Below the pieces are notes generated by a model that saw only the letters and a program-made list of their open reading frames with translations, was not told the DNA's origin and searched no databases. Source: Pisaster brevispinus (lineage: Eukaryota; Echinodermata; Asteroidea; Forcipulatida; Asteriidae). From it: a DNA stretch of 64,000 nt. Each line of letters starts with the position of its first letter. Within the stretch, counting starts at the first letter, position 1. The position numbers and the translations under genes are program-made. The stretch spans positions 4,467,140 to 4,531,139 of the forward strand of contig JAMKCF010000001.1 in assembly GCA_023634235.1 (NCBI GenBank), read 5' to 3'. Shown here one piece after another: positions 1 to 11,159 of this stretch.

Positions 1-3000
1 CTGTGGTTTCTACGAAATTGTTTCTGAAGACTTTCAGATATATAAATTTAGATCCATTATTCAATGAGGAAGTTTTCTCCTTGTAAAACAATCTATAATT
101 GTCTTTATTTGTGGTTTGTAGTCGTGGTCAGAAGATGAACTGTGCAGATTTATGAACGAGGGAAAAAAAAGTAACAATTAAGGACGCGCAGAGTTTTTGG
201 TGTCTCACATGCAAAAGTACTTGCAGGTGTCTTTGGTTGTCCCTGTGCTGTCCGGCCGGCTGTAGTATGACTCGTTGACCTTTGGCTATCCTTCCTAAAC
301 GAACTGCTTACGTATTCTTGAGATATACATGTACGTCCAGCCAAGGTTGCATGGCTTGGTCTTCGAAAATTGTGGTATGCTCAGCCCATAGAGCAGTAGT
401 ATGTAGGGATCGTCTTACATTTCTCGCATGTTCACACTGCTACTTCGACATCAGTTTTTTCAGATTATGTTTAACTACGGAATTGTGGTGAAAAGAGTGA
501 TATAAACATCGTTCCTTTCCCACAGAAATTGGATTCTCTGCAGTGACACGAAGTTCCAAAAAAAGCTAAAACAACGGAAATAAATATTTGGCACATATTT
601 ATACAGGGGACTTCTCAAGTAGACGTGTCAGTATACTACTGGAATGAAACAAAAGGAGAACCTTTACTTAGCTCATCCGAAAACAGAGCGGCAAAGACAT
701 GTCATTCAATAGTTATTGATGTTTTTTCGTATATTTTGTGTATCTCAGGAGGAAGAGGTCATATATTTATCATAAAAGATAGCCTATAGGCCTATCATTG
801 CCCAGTTTTTTAGTGTTATGTTAAATAAAATCTCAGACAGTTATACACCTTCAAAAACTGGGTAATAAAAGTGACACAGGGTAATTGACACCCAAAAACA
901 TATTTAAAAAATATAATCTAAATTTACATCATGGGTGTCAAAATAACGCTAACAGTGACAAAGTATCTACCAACACAATTACGCTGTTATTTTATCACCA
1001 TTGATGTTAATTTTCATTCTTTTTAGGGTATGTGACAATTGCCAGTAACACCCTGATGATGTCAATTTTAACACCCCAAATTTTTTGCAATGCATGGTCA
1101 AATCGTACAGTACCTGTGTTGAGTTTTGTAAAGATCTGACTATCTATAAATGTTCAATTACATGGGAATGGCTCCACGCTATATCATAAATAAAAGACCA
1201 CCTTACATCAGCCGCGAAAAACACTTTAGTTCACTATTTCCCTCGTGTTTGGAGTGGTCTGCCAACCAATATCTGAAATTCCCTCACTCTTAATAGTATT
1301 GCCACTTCCAGGACCTTTAAAGTTCTTCCAAATTAATTATAATTACAATTGTATTCGGATGTTTTTTTCTCCCTTGCCCGATCTGCTCCAGTCACCCACC
1401 GTGTGGGGATCGGAGCATCGCTGGGCCCCACGCCAGTCTACTGGCGATTGCATGTAACTAGTATACGTATACTTTGTGATCACCGGACTTCCTACCCTCT
1501 CAGGCCCGGGGCCAGCCAGCCGCTCCTCGACTTGCTCAGTCAACTTGCTTACTCTTTTGACAAACACAAAAAAGACTAAAAATGTTACTCATGATAGAGT
1601 ATCCATATCATTAATACATTCCTGAATCATAGTTTGTCCAGTTTTTTTCAAATTATTGACTGCTAAATACCAAGATTCATTTTTATCTCCAATGAACACG
1701 TTTTCAGTTTAACCACAACTAGGACGAGTTTAGTAAAATGAGTCAAATGTAGCGCCCTCCTGCGCTTTGTAGTTCCCAAATAATCATTGTCTAATTATGT
1801 TTATTCTATTTAATTTGAAATAAAATACTTACAAACCATTCAGCGCTTAAAAAACTAAGTGAACTGTTTAGCTATATACCGGGAACTTTATAAAAAAACA
1901 AAAACAAGAACAATTGTTATTTCTATTTTTTCAACATTCGGCACATTTTTTTTACAAATAGAACGCACTGTAAACGGTATGGTTAATACACCAACTTTTG
2001 TTACGCCTGCAATTTCCAAACATTTTTGATTTTGTTCTCTCAAAAATTTGCTTTGTAGAATTCTATTTATCAAGTTACACGTTTTAAAATGTTAAGCCTG
2101 CTTTTTGGGGGTGTGTATTCATAAAAATTGCTTATGCATGTCAAAAGACGGCGATTTAAAAAATGTAAATAATTGTATACAGACAAAAACCTTTTTTTGG
2201 TATCCCTACTAAATTTTGATCAAGATTTCAACACACAGTACAATATACAACTTAGCAGATAATAGCAGTCCAAGAAGCAAGAAATGTTTACTTAAAAAAC
2301 ACTTCTGACACATCTTTTTGTGAAATAACTTATACTTTTCATGGTATGCAATTTGTGGTTCTTTCTTTATTTTCTGTAATTTTTGTATTCTTCCTGGTTT
2401 TCTCTCTTGACTTTCCAAAAGTGCTTTTAGACTTTACTGTAGTTTTGCGCTATGTAAAACTGTTTATTATTATTATTAGAACATTTTAAAATCAGACCAG
2501 ACAAGCCCAATCTATGATGAAAGTGAACCTTAAACTACTATGACACAAAATCTCATCAATCCAATTATGAAATGGGAATTGAATAGTTACAAAACAATAA
2601 AAGAGAAATCTTTGAAATAAACTTTATTCTGACCAAGAATAAAGAAAAAAACATTGACATGCAGCAAGATTGTTTGAAAGAACATACTATTGTGTTTAAA
2701 AACGAATTAGCACAAACAAAGAAATAAGTACAAATAACAAAAGGCTATTCTTTGATTAAAAAGGAGCTTTGTTCCGCACGAAGTAGCTGACGACAACGGC
2801 ATAGTTTGACCTCACAATGGATGATAGCCCAATTCTCATTGGTTGTTGCTGATTTTGTTGTTGTGGTTGTGTCATGTTTTTTTTTCTTCTCTTGTCTGGT
2901 TATTTTTCGTAATTTTTAAAATAATGACACATCGGATGCATGATCTGAATCTGTTTAGCACATTGCTGATATGGTGGTAGAAATAATAATGATGAGACGA

Positions 3001-3278
3001 TACATTCAAATATTTAGATATAAATATACCAAACAGCTTGCTGTGTGGGATTTAATCATTGGATTGACCATCAGCTTTTGTCACCAGATAATTTAATGGG
3101 TTCAATTTTAGTTGTCTTTATCTCCCTTTTGATACCTATATAATTGTCTTTCGTCGTGAAATTCCCGGGGAAAACAACACGAAAAACCCGAAAACAACAG
3201 TATTATTATCGCAAGAACAAATTTAAGGCCTTAATTGTGCAATCAGATTTGACAATAAACAATGTTCATGTAAAAGCC
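1..3278. other. Intergenic AT-rich DNA, no gene seen
   Basis: No reading frame here looks like a conserved protein; the short ORFs are chance frames. The only coding-like trace is a decayed LINE tail near 1224-1345, listed separately. A loose inverted arrangement of 'gacaccc/gggtgtc'-type words around 880-1080 may be an old MITE, but I could not define its ends. Confidence 0.6.
1224..1345 (+). pseudogene. Decayed C-terminal end of a LINE reverse transcriptase (remnant)
   Basis: Read on the plus strand, one frame gives FPRVWSGLPTNI, then a stop, then a serine/threonine-rich stretch ending in TFKVLP. This resembles the extreme C-terminus of CR1/L2-type reverse transcriptases, which often read 'R.WN.LP..I......L..FK..L'. 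The frame contains stops and no upstream RT motif is visible, so it is at most a dead fragment. The call rests on a short motif. Confidence 0.3.
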
Positions 3279-3554
3279 CTTTTCACACGAGAAAAAAAGA
3301 ACCAACATTCCTTGCGACGAATTTAACGAGCGCTGAAGTCATCCCACGCCTGACCGCTTTCGCAAGCTTTCACACGACACCAAGTAAAAATGTGACCACG
3401 TTCCATGAGACGAGAGTACAGACTTAGCTGGTTACCACTGAACTATAGAGTTGTTGTTCTTAAACAGCGCTATACCAGTTAAATGATGACGTATGTCGCG
3501 TGTGCACAGTGTGTCGTGGTCGGTAAAAAATAAACCATGTAAACATTCTTCAAA

Positions 3555-3842
3555 ATGGCTGACACTCACGAAGACGTTGGGGAGTCCATTCATAATACTA
3601 TGCCCGTAATATCCTCCAAAAAACGACCGGCAAAGACATCAACCAAAGATAAGAGTAAGAAGGCCAATAAATCTTGGTGCTACGAGGAAACGATTGCCTT
3701 GATAAACATTATGGAGAAGGAAACCACCCAATCTAAAATGGATGGTTTGACCAACGGCCATGTTTGGCGGGAAATCGCGGACGAGGTGGCAAATGGTCGC
3801 AACGGTGACCAGTGCCCGGTAACGGTGTGTAAACACACAAAG
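3555..3842 (+). pseudogene. Myb/SANT-like DNA-binding protein, 5' part only, interrupted
   Basis: The frame starts at an ATG in favourable context (aaaATGGCT). A lysine-rich basic stretch (residues about 22-40) precedes a Myb/SANT-like trihelix domain: a tryptophan at KSWCYEE, an acidic helix with IMEKE, and a second tryptophan at VWREIADEV about 30 residues later. Such domains occur in Harbinger-transposon Myb-like proteins and in domesticated MSANTD genes. The expected third helix and downstream region are missing because a foldback element begins at 3843, right after the codons for KHTK. The ORF's continuation to 4076 is inside that insertion and is not native. It probably encoded a nuclear DNA-binding factor; it now looks broken. 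Confidence 0.5.
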
Positions 3843-5093
3843 GTTAGCCTTGATTGCAAGGCTGTGTGTAATAGTTTGCTTACTATAAAGCTAAAAATGT
3901 GCATAACCACAGCCGCACGAATGCGATGTCCGAATGCAACGCAACTCCTGTTGCGGTCCCCCCGACTGTCTTTAAATAGCACACCACGCTCTCACCCAAG
4001 GAAGCACACAAACGCCGTTTCCACAGTCCCACACACACCGCTATTGTTCACACACCTCTATCGCCCACAATCCTAGCCCGTGAGCCGTCAGGCTCACAGC
4101 CTTGACGATCTTGTACACTTCCGGGTCTTGCGGTTATGGTAATGAGTGCGCTCTACTTGTAATAAAAGGCTCTTGATTGGCCATTGGAAGTGGTCATGTT
4201 TAATAAGGAAATAAAAGAGTGGCGACGAGTTCTTAAACGGCTGTTTAAAACCGGCAGGGTCGTGGCTCGGGCCTTTATCGCACGACCACGACCCTGCAAG
4301 GTTTTAAACGGCCGTTTAAGAACGAGTCACTACTCTTTTTATTCCCATTCATAAATGCCCTTTTGTTAAAAAGCGAAAGAAAATTTATAGACAATCTGTG
4401 ACAATCTGTACATTTTGTACATTTTCAAAAACTTTTTAAAAGTTATGTTTGGTGCGCCTTGGGTTGTGTGTACGCGCGTGTAAAAATAGATTACGCGCTG
4501 GTACTAATAGCTATATTGCGTTCCGCGTAATCAAATTGGCGTACCGTGAGCTTGCGCGCCCAACACGCGAAGCCAGCCGGTTATAAACACTCTTGGCCGT
4601 GCTTTATCATCTGTTTAAACACCCCCACGTGACATACTCTCCACCAATAGGAATAGCGAAACTGTCTGGGGTATTTATGAATAAACATTATGAATATGTA
4701 AGATTACTCTAGCGCCCGCACACGACAGTGTGTGATTGGCTATTAGGAATGATGTATTATTCATGAAATAAATCTTTGCATATCCACTCACCCCCCCATT
4801 TTCCACGGATTTGCGAAGAAAAACAATGAAACACATAAGACACTCGGTTTACAAGATCGTCAAGGCTGTGAGTCTGACGGCTCACGGGCTAGGATTGTGC
4901 ACAATAGCGGTGTGTGTGGGGGGCTGTGTACAGGCGCTGTGTGTGTGCATGGTGAGAGTGCGGTGTGCTATTTTTTTTTGAGTCAGTTGGGGGACTGGGG
5001 TTGTATCGCATTCGGGCGGCTGAGGTTTAAGTATCCTTGCTCTATGGTTTTAGCTAGAGTACTTGTCTACACAGCCTTGATATCAAGGCTAAC
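3843..5093. mobile_element. Foldback (long-TIR) DNA element with 4-bp TSD
   Basis: Two inverted arms of about 250-280 bp (3843-4122 and about 4850-5093) match in order: 'gttagccttgat', 'caaggctgtg', 'gaatgcgat', 'atagcacacc', 'caatcctagcccgtgagccg' and 'gccttgacgatcttgta'. Identical 'aaag' flanks both ends (3839-3842 and 5094-5097), consistent with a 4-bp target-site duplication. The spacer of about 730 bp has no coding capacity and contains a separate hairpin (4207-4345). The element sits in the coding frame of the Myb/SANT ORF, so it is the younger insertion. Confidence 0.65.
4207..4345. repeat. Near-perfect hairpin inside the foldback element
   Basis: Left arm 'ggaaataaaagagtggcgac' continues through 'gttcttaaacgg' to 'cagggtcgtgg'; the right arm 'ccacgaccctgc' through 'gtttaagaac' to 'tactctttttattcc' is its reverse complement with a few mismatches. 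Arms are about 60 bp with a short GC-rich loop, like a small MITE or a cruciform-forming centre. Confidence 0.7.
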
Positions 5094-5489
5094 AAAGGTC
5101 GGCTCCCGAAGGTTCTTCACGCATGCGTGTTAATACTGCTTTCGCGAGGATTGTCGGTCAATAAACAACGGATCGTTTCACACGAAGGTTTGACTAGATT
5201 CCTTGCGAAAAATTACGCTAGCGTAAGATTTTGTCGGAGGTCGGGACCTACTACAAAATTTCGCAAGGTTTGCGAAAATTTCGCAAGGAATGTAGGCGAT
5301 GTAAAATATTACTGTTCTTTCACACGAAGCCCAAATTGTAATTTTTTACAAACAATTGTAAAATTTCGCAAAGAATGTTCGTTTTTTCCGTCGTGTGAAC
5401 CGAGTCAACTGGATGAGTTACACAGGACAACCTCCCATGCCTAGAGCTTTACAAACCGTCAGACATTAGGCCTACTGTTGTCATTGTAT

Positions 5490-7250
5490 ACACTATTTTA
5501 TCGACTAAAAATGGACCAGCCGTGATTACTTCAAATAAACCTTTATTTAACGTTATTTTATCAACCAAAAATAAAACAACCGTGCTGGACTTAGAACGAA
5601 CATTGATTAAACGGGTTTTTTTTAAACCAAAAACGGACCAACTGTCATTACTTATATTAAACCTTTGTTTAACGTTATTTTATCAACATAAAAAAACCCA
5701 ACCGTGATTACTTCAAATAAGCGTTGATTTAACAACCAAAAATGGACCAACCGTGCTAACCTAAAGCAAACGTAGATTTACGAACATTGATTAAACGTTT
5801 TTTTTAACCAAAAACGGACCAACTGTCATTACTTAAATTAAACCTTTATTTAACGTTAATTTAACAACCAAAAATGGACCAACCGTGCTTACCTAAAGCA
5901 AACGTATATTTAACGTTATTTTATCAACCAAAAACGGACCAACAGTGCTTACTTAAAGCAAACGTTGAATAAACGTTATTTTATCAACCAAAAACGGACC
6001 ACCGTCAAAACTTCAAACAAACATTGATTTAACGTTAATTTATCAACCAAAAACGGACCAACAATGCTTACTAAAAGCAGACGTTAATTTAACGTTAATT
6101 TATCAATCAAAAATGGACCAACCATGCTTCCTTTAAGTAGACGTTAATTTAACGTTAATTTAACAACCAAAAATGGACCAACCGTGTTTACCTAAAGCAA
6201 ACACAGATTTAACGTTATTTTTTCAACCAAAAATGGACCAACATTGCTTACTAAAAGCAGACGTTAATTTAACGTTAATTTAACAACCAAAAATGGACCA
6301 ACCGTGCTTAGCCTACCTAAAGCAAACGTATATTTAACGTTATTTTATCAACCCAAAACGGACCAACAGTGCTTACTTTAAGCAAACGTTGAATAAACGT
6401 TATTTTAACAACCAAAAACGGACCAACCGTCATTACTTGGAACAAACGTTAATTTAACGTTATTTAATCAACCAAAAACGGACCAACATTGCTAACTTAA
6501 AGCAGACGTTAATTTAACGTTAATTTAACAACCAAAAATGGACCAACCGTGCTTACCTAAAGCAAACGTATATTTAACGTTATTTTATCAACCCAAAACG
6601 GACCAACAGTGCTTACTTTAAGCAAACGTTGAATAAACGTTATTTTAACAACCAAAACCGGACCAACCGTCATTACTTGGAACAAACGTTGATTTAACGT
6701 TATTTAATCAACCAAAAACGGACCAACATTGCTTACTAAAAGCAGACGTTAATTTAACGTTAATTTAACAACCAAAAATGGACCAACCGTGCTTACCTAA
6801 AGCAAACGTATATTTAACGTTATTTTATCAACCAAAAACGGACCAACCGTGCCTACTTAATACAAACGTTAATTAAACATTATTTTATTGACCATAAATG
6901 AACCAACGGTACTTACGTAAAAGAAACGTTGATATAACGTTATTTATTCAACCGCAAACGGACCAACCGTGCTAACATAAAATAAACGTTGATAAAACGT
7001 TATTTTATCAACCAAAAGCGGACCAACCGTCATCACTTCAACTCAACGTTGATTGAACGTTAATTTATAAACCCAAATTGGACCAACCGCGAAAACCTAA
7101 AAAAACCCGTTATTTCAACGTTTGTTAGCTAACCAATATTAAATATATACGTTACTAACATTACAAAAACGTTGAATTAACGTTAGTACATTAACCATAA
7201 CCGTAAATCAACCCTACTAACCAAAAATCAACGTTTTTTCAACGTTCATA
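5490..7250. repeat. 60-bp minisatellite, about 29 copies
   Basis: The same words recur every 60 bases for about 1.76 kb: 'aaaaacggaccaaccgtgct', 'tacttaaagcaaacgtt', 'gatttaacgttattttatc'. The unit itself contains sub-repeats of 'aacgtt'. Some blocks of several units are repeated (about 6230-6500 closely matches 6470-6740), indicating higher-order amplification. Copies at both edges are more divergent. No coding potential. Confidence 0.95.
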
Positions 7251-7278
7251 TGCTATCTGGGTAAGCCTGGTATTACTT

Positions 7279-7410
7279 AGGCCGTATCCGAAACGGCGAC
7301 TTCGGCTACAGCTAGAGCTAGATCAGCGCGTCTGCCAGTGTTGAAGAATAGGCCGACGCGCGCGATCTAGCCCTAGCTGTAGCCGAAGTCGCCGTTTCGG
7401 ACACGGCCTT
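7279..7410. mobile_element. Foldback MITE, copy 1
   Basis: The sequence folds on itself: 'ggccgtatccgaaacggcg' followed by 'acttcggctacagctag' is matched in reverse by 'ctagctgtagccgaagt' then 'cgccgtttcggacacggcc'. The spacer carries 'gatcagcgcgtctgcc' and 'gaagaataggccgacgcgcg'. A second copy in opposite orientation lies at 9483-9590. Confidence 0.75.
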
Positions 7411-8248
7411 AGTCTGTGTGAATAGTGGTATAGGTTTATACAATAAGGTAGTTTACCATCCAATTCCATGCCATCAAATTCATAAATGTATCATCTGACT
7501 GCGTCCCAACAATTCATTTTGGATATTAAGAACTAGAGTAGGCCCCCCCCCCTAAATAAAAATATACATATATAACCCTCCCCACCAATTTATTTCAATC
7601 TGAATCTCAGATGAGAAATTGTCTCAACTTATTAAATCATATGCTTTTAATTCAGTCTGAGATGGTCTGGTTCCGAGTCAGTCATGTTCAGCGTGTGTCA
7701 CTCCATGGAGGAAGACAATACACCTTCATGGTCACTCCTTAGTCCTCAGTCAGATCAGATTAGATGTTAGAGTAAATTAGCGAACATTTTTACCGGCTTC
7801 AGCAGTCTCAGATAATTCCTGAAAGTATGTAGCTAGCAATTGACTAGGAAGAACTACATGTATAAACTATATGAAAAACTAACAAAGTAACATGCATACA
7901 TTAACACAGCTAGAAAAGTTGTCCTTACGTGTTTTTACGTCGAGCACCTTCACCGGACTGAAGCTAGCCGCGTATTCGGCCAGATTTCCCAGCCGCGTAT
8001 TCAGGAAAATTAGAATCCATGCAGTAAAAGGCGGTGTAATTTCCGTCTCCCTTCCTTTTTGATTTTAACGAATTTTTTAAAAACCTTGCTTTATAAGTTT
8101 AATTTTCATTATTTTTTACTAACATACCAATGACAAGACTCGTAGACCGAGAAAACTCGTTAGACTAAATAATTATTGAGTAATTAAGCCCCCACAATTA
8201 AGACCTCATCATCAAGACCGTACTACGCAACTGCTAAAAACTTGCACA
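7411..8248. other. Intergenic, nothing recognised
   Basis: AT-rich sequence with no protein-like frame, RNA gene or clear repeat border. A C-run (about 7542-7551) is the only low-complexity feature. Confidence 0.5.
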
Positions 8249-9095
8249 CCCCAAAGTAGGTGTACCCTTTATGTTGCAAAAAATATGTAATTGTATTCCA
8301 TAATCCGATTGACCATACTACTGGGCACACTTAATTTTGGAGGGGGCTAATTCGGATCACTAATTAATACCTAAATAGCCGCTACAATACACGCTATTTT
8401 CGACCATACGTTAATGTATGGCACTTGTGTCACAAAAACTTACTATTTTGACTGCACTCGCCGTAAAGTAAATGTACCCTTCATGTTGCAAACAATATGG
8501 AATTTTATTCCATAATCCGATAGACCTTACTACTGGGCACACTTAATTTTGGAGGGGGTTAATTCAGATCACTAATTAATACCTAATTAGCCGCTACAAT
8601 ACACGCTATTTTCGACCATACGTTAATGTATGGCACTTGTCACAAAAACTTACTATTTTGACTGCACTCGCCGTAAAGTAAATGTACCCTTCATGTTGCA
8701 AAAAATATGGAATTTTATTCTATAAGCTTAAAGACCATACTACTGGGCACACTTAATTTTGGAGGGGGTTAATTCAGATGACTAATTAATACCTAATTAG
8801 CCGCTGCAATACACGCCATTTTCGATACGTTAATGTATGGCACTTGTCACAAATACTTACTATTTTGACTGCACTCGCCGTAAAGTAAATGTACCCTTCA
8901 TGATGCATAAAAGAAAAAAAGAAAAAAAGGAATTTTATTCTATAATCCGATAGACCATACTACTGGGCACACGTAATTTTGGAGGGGGCTTATTCGGATC
9001 ACTAATTAATACCTAATTAGCCTCATGTTGCTAAAAACTATGGAATTTTATTCCATAATCTTAAAGACCATACTACTGGGCACACCTAATTTTGT
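8249..9095. repeat. Tandem array, unit about 210 bp, four copies plus a partial
   Basis: Units begin with 'taaagtaaatgtacccttca' near 8463, 8673 and 8880 (diverged first copy near 8255, truncated last copy near 9022). Each contains 'actactgggcacacttaatt', 'ttggaggggg', 'cactaattaatacctaatta' and 'cgttaatgtatggcacttgt'. Spacing is about 207-212 bp. One unit has gained a short A-rich insertion (about 8906-8930). No ORF. Confidence 0.9.
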
Positions 9096-9120
9096 GTAAT
9101 TTCATGACAGAACACATCTG

Positions 9121-9258
9121 CTTGTATAGAACCAAAATTTTGACTCCACAAAATGGCGGACCGTATGTTACGCTGGTTGCATTGCAAGCGTTGATCTCCA
9201 TTAATATTAATGGAGATCAATGATTTCAAGAGTCAGAATTTTTGTTTTTCAATCACTG
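9121..9258. repeat. Inverted repeat centred on a perfect 30-bp palindrome
   Basis: Positions 9191-9220 are a perfect palindrome, ttgatctccattaat followed by its reverse complement. Outer flanks also pair ('aattttgactc' near 9136 with 'gagtcagaatt' near 9230), so this may be a small MITE of about 130 bp. Confidence 0.6.
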
Positions 9259-9482
9259 TCGCGGAGCGGACCCTATAGCGCCACTCCAGTCAGACCAGTA
9301 CCGCCAGACAACTCAGACACACGAACGGAATAACGTGACAACAGATTAGAAATGCCGAAAGAACATAATTGATTTAATATAAACATCCCACATCATTAGT
9401 CTGCACAATCTTAAGGTTTTGCACTTTTCAATTCCTTCTCAACGGGTACACCAGCACATTGTAGATTTAACACAAGCAAGTA

Positions 9483-9590
9483 GCCTACAGCTACGGCTAG
9501 ATCGCGCGCGTCTGCCTATTCTTCAACACTGGCAGACGCGCTGATCTAGCTGTAGCTGTAGCCGAAGTCGCCGTTTCGGACACGGCCTTA
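9483..9590. mobile_element. Foldback MITE, copy 2 (opposite orientation)
   Basis: Shares 'gtctgcctattcttcaacac', 'gcagacgcgctgatctagc' and 'gccgaagtcgccgtttcgg' with the copy at 7279-7410, inverted. The left arm is shortened to 'cctacagctacggctag'. It abuts the TIR element that starts at 9595. Confidence 0.7.
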
Positions 9591-9594
9591 ACTT

Positions 9595-10546
9595 GGGTCC
9601 TATGGGGCCTGACCCGCTTCCTCCATATGACCAGGAATCTGTGTCGAAATGACCCAGAAATGAGTCAAACTGACCCAGGATCCGAGTTTACAAGAACATT
9701 TCAGACACTTTCCAGGTCAGCCCCCACTCACTCTGCAACCCGTATGCCGGGTGACTGCTGACCGTTTTATTTAACGAATGTACCAAATATACAACCATTA
9801 TGCATCCTCTAGCTGATACGTTTTTCGGGGAGGAAAATAATGTCAAAAGGAAAGCACATGCATATAGATAAAATGTTTAACAAACTAAACTTGTAAAGCT
9901 CACATTTTAAAAACTTGATTATTAGAGTTAACCGCAGTTATATTTCCCTCTGGGAGAATTCCTCAAGAAATTCTGCCAATAATTGACGTCTGACAGTCGA
10001 TCTTTTACTATGTGACTATATCGCCTTTATGTATTTGTATAATTAAAAATAAATGTATATTATTTTTGAGTTATTTCCTCCAGAACCATGTGCAGTGATG
10101 GCACGACTAATATGAAGGAACAACCCCGTGATGTAACATTTACACTGCAAATGTTAGTATTTCAATTATTTGTTCTTCCATTCTGTGTTTTTTACAAAGT
10201 GTTATCTGATAACATTATTTATAGAACGCAATATACGTTTAAAATATGATTACTTCTATATAATTCAACATTTTAAGGGAAGCTTAGAAAATAAAAAATA
10301 GACGAACTCAAAATCAAATGTTTTATGACTTAGCCAGAGTGGATGGGGTTATAGCCTACGGTTATTTTGATTTACATTAAATAAGAATAGCCTACACTCC
10401 CAAATCCCCGGGTCAGAATTGACCTGGATTCTGGGTCCGGGTGATTTTTAACTCGGGTTCAATGTCAGTGTGACTCATATCTTTGTAATTTTGACACAGA
10501 TTCCTGGTCATACTGTCCCAGAATAGCGTCAGGTCCCATGGGGCCC
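9595..10546. mobile_element. Non-autonomous DNA transposon with TIRs of about 100-150 bp
   Basis: The left end reads 'gggtcctatggggcctgac', then 'atgaccaggaatctgtgtc', then 'gagtcaaactgac'. The right end, reverse-complemented, reads 'gggccccatgggacctgac', 'atgaccaggaatctgtgtc', 'gagtcacactgac'. The interior is AT-rich and has no protein-like frame. Confidence 0.7.
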
Positions 10547-10583
10547 GGATGCAGGGCAGTTCCTGACCCGGAAGGTTTTAGAG

Positions 10584-11098
10584 GGTGCGTTCGAGTAGCT
10601 TACACGTGATACTCGTGTCTGCCCTGGTGTCAGCCACCACAGACCCAGCTCGCGAGCGGGTCTGTGGTGTATGCCTGGGTGTAATGACGTAGTTTCTGGC
10701 TGCAGGCGTATCATAACAAGATGGCGGGGGACAAGTTGATTGCAACGAGAGTACAAAAACTACAAATTAATACACTGATTTATCGTCTATGAAAACAATT
10801 ATAGCAAATAGAAAGGAAATGCATTTCCTGAAAAACAAACAGTTGGTGAGTGTGTGCAAAGTATGAATGATATAGTTAATTTGTGTCGTCACGGACATCG
10901 ACATCGACGTTTTCCAATTGAGCAGACGACGGAAATGACTGTTTTCACCTTTTTAAGTCGCACCGCTACGCATCAACCTTTGACATTAATTTTCCCAGAG
11001 TGCTGAGCGAAAACACCGCATCGTTCGATTAGCCTCATTCCGTGGCTATCACGAGTAGAAAACCCTCGGTACACACGGGGAAGCTACTCGAACGCACC
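10584..11098. mobile_element. MITE with 18-bp TIRs
   Basis: The left end 'ggtgcgttcgagtagctt' is the exact reverse complement of the right end 'aagctactcgaacgcacc'. The interior of about 480 bp contains a second inverted motif ('cacagacccagctcgcgagc' / 'gggtctgtgg' near 10640-10670) and no ORF. Superfamily not assigned; no convincing TSD. Confidence 0.75.
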
Positions 11099-11159
11099 AA
11101 GAGTGTATAAGTTACTGGCACAATATTTACAAGCCGTTATTATTGTCTTTAATTTTTAA

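Larger units (their letters stand above)
3279..5400 (+). mobile_element. Probable PIF/Harbinger-like DNA transposon carrying a Myb/SANT ORF
   Basis: The ends form imperfect terminal inverted repeats: left 'ttcacacga', an A-rich run, then 'aacattccttgcga' (about 3282-3317); right, reverse-complemented, 'ttcacacgacgg', an A-rich run, then 'aacattctttgcga' (about 5358-5398). Between them is an ORF with a Myb/SANT-like domain, the type of accessory DNA-binding protein PIF/Harbinger elements carry. No DDE transposase is visible, so the element is non-autonomous or internally deleted. A foldback element (3843-5093) has inserted inside it. The superfamily is inferred; the target-site duplication was not resolved. 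Confidence 0.5.

Noticed and set aside
5127..5444. 105-codon plus-strand ORF
   Set aside because: It overlaps the right terminal repeat of the Harbinger-like element and shows no protein motif.
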